Below, in pieces: positions 30,854 through 34,605 of a DNA stretch of 34,605 nt. Positions within the stretch are counted from its first letter, which is position 1; every line of letters starts with the position of its first letter. This DNA is from DASUXA01 sp036378155 (GTDB lineage Bacteria; Actinomycetota; Actinomycetes; Mycobacteriales; Micromonosporaceae): assembly GCA_036378155.1 (NCBI GenBank), contig DASUXA010000028.1, positions 1 to 34,605 on the forward strand, given 5' to 3'. Made by a program: the position numbers and the translations under genes. The notes under the pieces were generated by a model. That model had not been told where the DNA came from. It ran no database searches and worked only from the letters and a program-made list of their open reading frames with translations.

Positions 30854-31819
30854 TCAGTGGCGCGATGTGCCGCCCTCGCCCGCGTCGACCGGCGTGTCGA
30901 CCTGTCGGGCGGCTGGTACGACTGGGGACAGCGCGACCCGGTCGACACGGCGGCCGTCGACGGCGAGGACGGTGAAACGCCAATTGTCGAAGCGCACCTC
31001 GTCGCCGACGACCGGCATCCGGCCCAGCCGTGCCATCAGGAAACCACCGAGGGTTTCGTACGGGCCGGGCGGCAGCGCGATACCGGTGATCTCGGCGAAG
31101 TCGGCGAGGTTGAGCCGGGCGTCCACGTCCGACGGCGCGGCTCCGTCGGTGGGCGGCGGTTCGGGCGCGGCGTCGTACTCGTCGTGGATCTCCCCGACGA
31201 GTTCCTCGATCAGGTCCTCGAGCGTGACGATGCCGGCGGTACCGCCGTACTCGTCGACCACCACGGCGAGGTGTGCGCCCTCGCGGCGCATCTCGGACAG
31301 CGCGGCGAGGACCCGCTTGCTGCCCGGCAGCCGCTTCACGTCCCGCGCCAGGTCGGCGACCGTCACCGCGTCGTCCTTGTGCGGGCGGATCAGCAGGTCG
31401 CGCAGGTGGACGAAGCCGACCACGTCGTCGTGGGAGCCGTCGATCACCGGGTACCGCGAATGCCGGGCGTCACCGACCAGCCGCGCAGCCTCGGCGAGGC
31501 TCAGCCCCGCCGCCAGGAACACCACGTCCGGGCGGGGCACCATCACCTCGCGTACGTGCCGGGTGCCTGCCGCCAGGACCTCGTCGATGATCCGCCGCTC
31601 GTCGCTGTCCAGCACCGTGCTCGCGGCGACCAGATCGCGCAGTTCTGCTTCGGAGATCCGCTCGCGACCCGCGCCGGCGTCGGCGCCGAGGACCCTGGTG
31701 ACCGTGCGGGAGGCGGCGTCGGCACCGCGTACCACCAGACCGGCGAGAGCGCGGGCGAGGGGACCGGGGCGCGCCGAGGCACCCGCCTGTTTCGGGCCGG
31801 TATCGGCGCCCTCCCGCAT
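30854..31819 (-). CDS. CBS-pair/CorC-HlyC domain protein without DUF21 membrane domain
   Basis: This 321-residue protein has a linker (about 20-90) of the sort that normally follows the DUF21 membrane domain, including RISEAELRDLVAAS. A CBS pair follows (about 93-205: VMVPRPDVVFL, SRYPVIDGSHDDVVGFVHLRDLL, VVVDEYGGTAGIVTLEDLIEE), then a CorC_HlyC transporter-associated domain (about 230-310). Relatives are either DUF21-containing membrane proteins linked to magnesium or cobalt homeostasis, or soluble CorC/YbeX-like proteins. This one is soluble as read. ATG 31819 is chosen because TACAAT ends six bases upstream. Upstream in-frame sequence encodes no membrane helices, so DUF21 is truly absent here. 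Divergent from galE. Confidence 0.85.
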   Translation of the reverse strand: MREGADTGPKQAGASARPGPLARALAGLVVRGADAASRTVTRVLGADAGAGRERISEAELRDLVAASTVLDSDERRIIDEVLAAGTRHVREVMVPRPDVVFLAAGLSLAEAARLVGDARHSRYPVIDGSHDDVVGFVHLRDLLIRPHKDDAVTVADLARDVKRLPGSKRVLAALSEMRREGAHLAVVVDEYGGTAGIVTLEDLIEELVGEIHDEYDAAPEPPPTDGAAPSDVDARLNLADFAEITGIALPPGPYETLGGFLMARLGRMPVVGDEVRFDNWRFTVLAVDGRRVDRVALSPVVPAARQVDTPVDAGEGGTSRH

Positions 31820-31825
31820 GCCGAG

Positions 31826-31831
31826 ATTGTA
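31826..31831 (-). promoter_or_regulatory. -10 box TACAAT of the CBS gene; predicted leaderless start
   Basis: On the minus strand TACAAT (near-consensus) is followed by six bases and ATG 31819, with no ribosome site between. It supports both the chosen start and a leaderless mRNA. Confidence 0.6.
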
Positions 31832-31887
31832 TGCGGAGGGTGCCAGGGCGACGTGTGTCCGTCCGCGCACCGGTAGCGTTCGACGTG

Positions 31888-31893
31888 TACATT
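31888..31893 (+). promoter_or_regulatory. Possible -10 box TACATT for galE
   Basis: TACATT fits TANNNT and would start transcription near 31900, leaving a leader of about 53 bases with GGGAGG (31941-31946) ahead of the GTG. The -35 element is unclear. Confidence 0.35.
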
Positions 31894-31952
31894 CCGCGCC
31901 AGCCAACGCGAGACCGCCTCGCGACGCTGCCGCGACACGAGGGAGGCAGAGC

Positions 31953-32912
31953 GTGAAGCTGCTGGTCACAGGGGGTGCCGGGTACGTCGGCGGCGTGGTG
32001 GGCCGGCTCCTGCTCGACGCCGGTCACGAGGTTGTCGTCCTGGACGACCTGCGCACCGGGCACCGTGAGTCGGTACCGGACGGAGCCGTCCTGGTCGAAG
32101 CCCCGCTGGACGCTGCGGCGTCCGTACTGACCAGCGACTTCGACGCGGTACTGCATTTCGCCGGGCTGATCGCGGCGGGCGAGTCGGTGGTCCGCCCGGA
32201 GATCTACTGGGACGCGAACGTGGTCGGGTCGCTGGCGCTGCTGGAGGCGATGCGCACCGCCGGGGTGCGCCGACTGGTGTTCTCGTCGACCGCCGCGTGC
32301 TACGGCAGCCCGTCCCAACTGCCGATCACCGAGGACGCCCCGACGGTGCCGACCAACCCGTACGGGTACACCAAGCTCGCCATCGACATGGCGATCGCCT
32401 CGTACACGGCGGCGCACGACCTCGCCGCGGTGTCGTTGCGGTACTTCAACGTGGCGGGCGCGTACGGCGAGCAGGGCGAGCGGCACGACCCGGAGACCCA
32501 CCTGATCCCGATCGCGTTGCAGGTCGCCGCCGGTAAGCGGGAAAAGTTGCAGATCTTCGGCGACGACTACCCGACCTTCGACGGCACCTGCATCCGCGAC
32601 TACATCCACGTGTACGACCTGGCCAGGGCACATTTGCTGGCGCTGGACGCGATGAGCGCCGGCGACCACCGGATCTACAACCTGGGCAACGGCAACGGGT
32701 ACTCCAACCGGCAGGTCGTCGACGTGGTGCGCGAGGTGACCGGTCACCCGGTGCCGGTGGAGGTCGCGCCACGCCGGCAGGGCGACCCGGTCGCGCTGGT
32801 CGCCTCGTCCGCCAAGGCGGAGGCGGAACTCGGCTGGGTACCGCAGAAGGCGTCGTTGCCCGAGATCGTGGCCGACGCCTGGGACTTCTACCGGCGCGTA
32901 CACCTGGGTTAG
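31953..32912 (+). CDS. galE: UDP-glucose 4-epimerase
   Basis: This 319-residue extended-SDR epimerase has the NAD motif TGGAGYVG at residues 6-13, SST at 111-113, and Y137-x3-K141 (YGYTK). RDYIHVYDLA and the YNLGNGNGYSNRQVV region are typical of GalE. It interconverts UDP-galactose and UDP-glucose for galactose use and cell-surface glycans. GTG 31953 follows GGGAGG by six bases. It is slightly shorter than E. coli GalE, as is usual in actinobacteria. No other gal genes are in the window, so it probably serves general nucleotide-sugar supply. Confidence 0.94.
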   Translation: MKLLVTGGAGYVGGVVGRLLLDAGHEVVVLDDLRTGHRESVPDGAVLVEAPLDAAASVLTSDFDAVLHFAGLIAAGESVVRPEIYWDANVVGSLALLEAMRTAGVRRLVFSSTAACYGSPSQLPITEDAPTVPTNPYGYTKLAIDMAIASYTAAHDLAAVSLRYFNVAGAYGEQGERHDPETHLIPIALQVAAGKREKLQIFGDDYPTFDGTCIRDYIHVYDLARAHLLALDAMSAGDHRIYNLGNGNGYSNRQVVDVVREVTGHPVPVEVAPRRQGDPVALVASSAKAEAELGWVPQKASLPEIVADAWDFYRRVHLG

Positions 32913-33018
32913 CCGGCCCGACGACGCGGGTGCGCGTGTCGGGCCCTTGGGGCGGCGGCTCTTGGGGGCGCATCCGGCGGCAGCGCGCCGCCGCCCGCCG
33001 CTGCGGGCGTACCTCGCC

Positions 33019-33038
33019 GGTCGTGTCGCGACACCACC
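33019..33038. repeat. 20-bp palindrome with one mismatch
   Basis: The core GTGTCGCGACAC (33023-33034) is a perfect 12-bp palindrome. GGT at 33019-33021 also pairs with ACC at 33036-33038 across one C/C mismatch. It directly precedes the larger palindrome. Confidence 0.7.
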
Positions 33039-33072
33039 AGCGAGGTGAGCATCCTGGGATGCTCACCTCGCT
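33039..33072. terminator. 34-bp palindrome between galE and cysN
   Basis: The 16 bases at 33039-33054 (AGCGAGGTGAGCATCC) are the reverse complement of 33057-33072, with TG between. As RNA it makes a stem of about 15 pairs with a tetraloop. It lies between convergent genes, so it is a likely two-way terminator. It also looks like a mobile or dispersed repeat, which cannot be tested from one window. Confidence 0.65.
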
Positions 33073-33176
33073 CGGGATGTGGGCGCACCCCCAACGGTGT
33101 GGACCTCAACCGGCACCCTCGTGTCGGAGCCGGATCACCGTTCCCAGCACCCGCCGGAGGCGCGGCACCGCCCCGC

Positions 33177-34463
33177 TCAGGTCGCGGCGACGATCATCCC
33201 CGCCCCGACGGTACGGTTCGTCGTCTCGTCGATGACGATGAATCCGCCAGTGGTGCGGTTGCGCCGGTACTCGTCGGCGAGCAGCGGAATGGTTGTCCGC
33301 AGCCGGACCCGACCGATCTCGTTGAGCGCCAGCCGGTCCGCCGCCTCGTCGCGGTGCAGGGTGTTGACGTCGAGGCGGTAGTGCAGGTCGCGGACGATGG
33401 CGCGGGCCGACCGGGTGGTGTGTTTGATGGCGTACCGGTTGCCCACCGCGAGCGGCTTCGTCTCGTCCATCCAGCACACCATCGCCTCGATGTCCTGGGC
33501 GACGGTGGGTGCGTTGTGCGGTCGGCAGATGAGGTCGCCGCGTGACACGTCGAGTTCGTCCTCGAGGCGTACCGTCACGGACATCGGCGGGAACGCCTCC
33601 TCGACCGGTCCGTCGGCGGTCTCGATCGCCGCGATCCGGGTGGTGAACCCGCTGGGCAGCACCATGACCTCGTCACCCGCCTTGAGGACGCCGCCGGCGA
33701 CCTGACCGGCGTACCCCCGGTAGTCGGCGACGACCGTGGACTGTGGACGGATCACGTACTGCACCGGGAACCGGACGTCGACCAGGTTGCGGTCCGAGGC
33801 GATGTGCACGTGTTCGAGATGGTGCAGCAGCGACGGACCCTCGTACCACGGCATCCGGTCGGACCGGCTGACGATGTTGTCGCCGTGCAACGCGGAGATC
33901 GGGATCACCGCGAGGTCGGGGACGTCGAGCTTGGCGGCGAACGAGCAGAACTCGTCCGCGATCGCCTCGAACACCTGCTGCGAGAAGTCGACGAGGTCCA
34001 TCTTGTTGACGCACAGGACCAGGTGCGGGACCCGGAGGAGGGAACACAGGAACGCGTGCCGGCGGGACTGTTCGACGAGTCCCTTGCGCGCGTCGACGAG
34101 GATCAACGCCAGGTCGGCGGTGGACGACCCGGTGACCATGTTGCGGGTGTACTGAACGTGCCCGGGCGTGTCGGCGATGATGAACGTGCGTCGCGGAGTG
34201 GCGAAGTAGCGGTACGCGACGTCGATGGTGATGCCCTGCTCCCGCTCGGCGCGCAGCCCGTCGGTGAGCAGCGCGAGGTTGACGTATTCGTCGCCGCGCG
34301 CGGACGACAGCGCCTCGACCGCCGCCAACTGGTCGTCGAACAGCGCCTTCGTGTCGTACAGCAGCCGCCCGATCAGCGTCGACTTGCCGTCGTCGACGGA
34401 TCCGGCGGTCGCGAACCGCAGCAGGTCCCGGCCCCGCTCCACCGTGTTGTCCTGAGCCTCCAT
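33177..34463 (-). CDS. cysN: Sulfate adenylyltransferase subunit 1 (GTPase)
   Basis: This 428-residue translation-factor-like GTPase has GSVDDGKS (21-28) as G1, DTPGH (98-102) as G3 and NKMD (153-156) as G4, followed by beta-barrel domains. CysN uses GTP hydrolysis to drive the CysD-catalysed formation of adenosine 5'-phosphosulfate from sulfate and ATP. The length shows no fused APS kinase (CysC) domain, so that enzyme, if present, is separate. Its ATG overlaps the cysD stop by one base (TGATG), so the two are coupled. The stop is followed by the palindrome-bearing gap shared with galE. Confidence 0.95.
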   Translation of the reverse strand: MEAQDNTVERGRDLLRFATAGSVDDGKSTLIGRLLYDTKALFDDQLAAVEALSSARGDEYVNLALLTDGLRAEREQGITIDVAYRYFATPRRTFIIADTPGHVQYTRNMVTGSSTADLALILVDARKGLVEQSRRHAFLCSLLRVPHLVLCVNKMDLVDFSQQVFEAIADEFCSFAAKLDVPDLAVIPISALHGDNIVSRSDRMPWYEGPSLLHHLEHVHIASDRNLVDVRFPVQYVIRPQSTVVADYRGYAGQVAGGVLKAGDEVMVLPSGFTTRIAAIETADGPVEEAFPPMSVTVRLEDELDVSRGDLICRPHNAPTVAQDIEAMVCWMDETKPLAVGNRYAIKHTTRSARAIVRDLHYRLDVNTLHRDEAADRLALNEIGRVRLRTTIPLLADEYRRNRTTGGFIVIDETTNRTVGAGMIVAAT

Positions 34464-34605
34464 CAGAAGTACCCCTCCCGCTTGCGGTCCTCCATCGCCG
34501 CCTCGCTGACCCGGTCGTCGCCGCGCGTGGCACCCCGCTCGGTGATCCGGGTCGCCGCCACCTCCGCGATCACCTTCTCCACCGTGTCCGCCTGCGACCG
34601 CACCG
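34463..34605 (-). CDS. cysD: Sulfate adenylyltransferase subunit 2, C-terminal end (5' part outside window)
   Basis: Only the last 47 codons are present. They include ITERGATRGDDRVSEAAMEDRK and end in KREGYF, which is the characteristic CysD C-terminus. CysD is the catalytic ATP-sulfate adenylyltransferase subunit that pairs with CysN. The rest lies beyond the right edge. Confidence 0.93.
   Translation of the reverse strand, partial: VRSQADTVEKVIAEVAATRITERGATRGDDRVSEAAMEDRKREGYF

Larger units (their letters stand above)
32913..33176. other. 264-bp gap between convergent galE and cysN, with palindromes
   Basis: The left 100 bp are GC-rich with nothing assignable. At 33019-33072 there are two adjacent long palindromes, listed separately. 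The rest, to the cysN stop, shows no gene. Short open frames on both strands read MLTSL because the palindrome encodes the same peptide both ways. They are not credible genes. Confidence 0.6.

Noticed and set aside
32930..33235. Small open frames reading MLTSL on both strands between galE and cysN
   Set aside because: They arise because the 34-bp palindrome encodes the same peptide in either direction. There is no ribosome site or conserved domain.

Overview
This is high-GC actinobacterial DNA. Codons end almost always in G or C, GTG starts are common, several promoters look leaderless, and a nitrate/nitrite-sensing-type kinase sits at the left edge. The gene mix fits Micromonosporaceae, but the genus cannot be fixed from the sequence alone. 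I call 32 protein genes, two of them cut by the window edges, and saw no rRNA, tRNA, transposase, phage gene or CRISPR array. The content is mostly ordinary metabolism. The unusual material lies in start sites, codon use, domain architecture and intergenic inverted repeats.

Layout. 1-2013 (minus) is a partial membrane sensor kinase, divergent from a uridine-kinase-like gene (2196-2810). 2868-3944 (minus) is adenosine deaminase, head-to-head with an RlmA-type 23S rRNA methyltransferase (3970-4878). Next come a DUF4272 protein (minus), an SDR oxidoreductase and an unrecognised 458-residue protein (both plus). 8347-16244 (minus) is a nucleoside uptake and salvage cluster, transcribed in the order BMP lipoprotein, double ATPase, two permeases, cytidine deaminase, thymidine phosphorylase, cupin. 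With adenosine deaminase and the uridine kinase nearby, this supports import and breakdown or reuse of nucleosides. 16464-18627 holds two membrane proteins and a divergent TetR regulator with paired operator-like sites.

18672-25482 is a maltose/maltodextrin module: malE-malF-malG (minus), with a divergent LacI regulator and a GH13 alpha-glucosidase (plus). It has no ATPase of its own, so a shared MsiK-like ATPase elsewhere is expected. 25717-28691 (minus) is trpS, a 2H RNA ligase-like protein, a YihY/BrkB membrane protein and an acidic small protein. 28767-30627 (plus) is an ECF-type sigma factor overlapping a membrane-anchored partner. 30854-31819 (minus) is a CBS/CorC protein without the usual membrane domain, divergent from galE (31953-32912). 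The right edge (minus) is cysN and the end of cysD, for sulfate activation.

Most notable observations: nine consecutive A/T-ending codons in the uridine kinase gene; an ABC ATPase gene with no ATG, GTG or TTG ahead of its Walker A motif, apparently starting at CTG; a cytidine deaminase with an extra C-terminal domain of about 105 residues; three successive hairpins between permease and deaminase; four genes sharing a TANNNT-N6-ATG arrangement that predicts leaderless mRNAs; a 42-bp near-perfect palindrome; and a 30-bp tandem repeat carrying a stop codon. I do not see a clearly new multi-gene defence or biosynthetic system.
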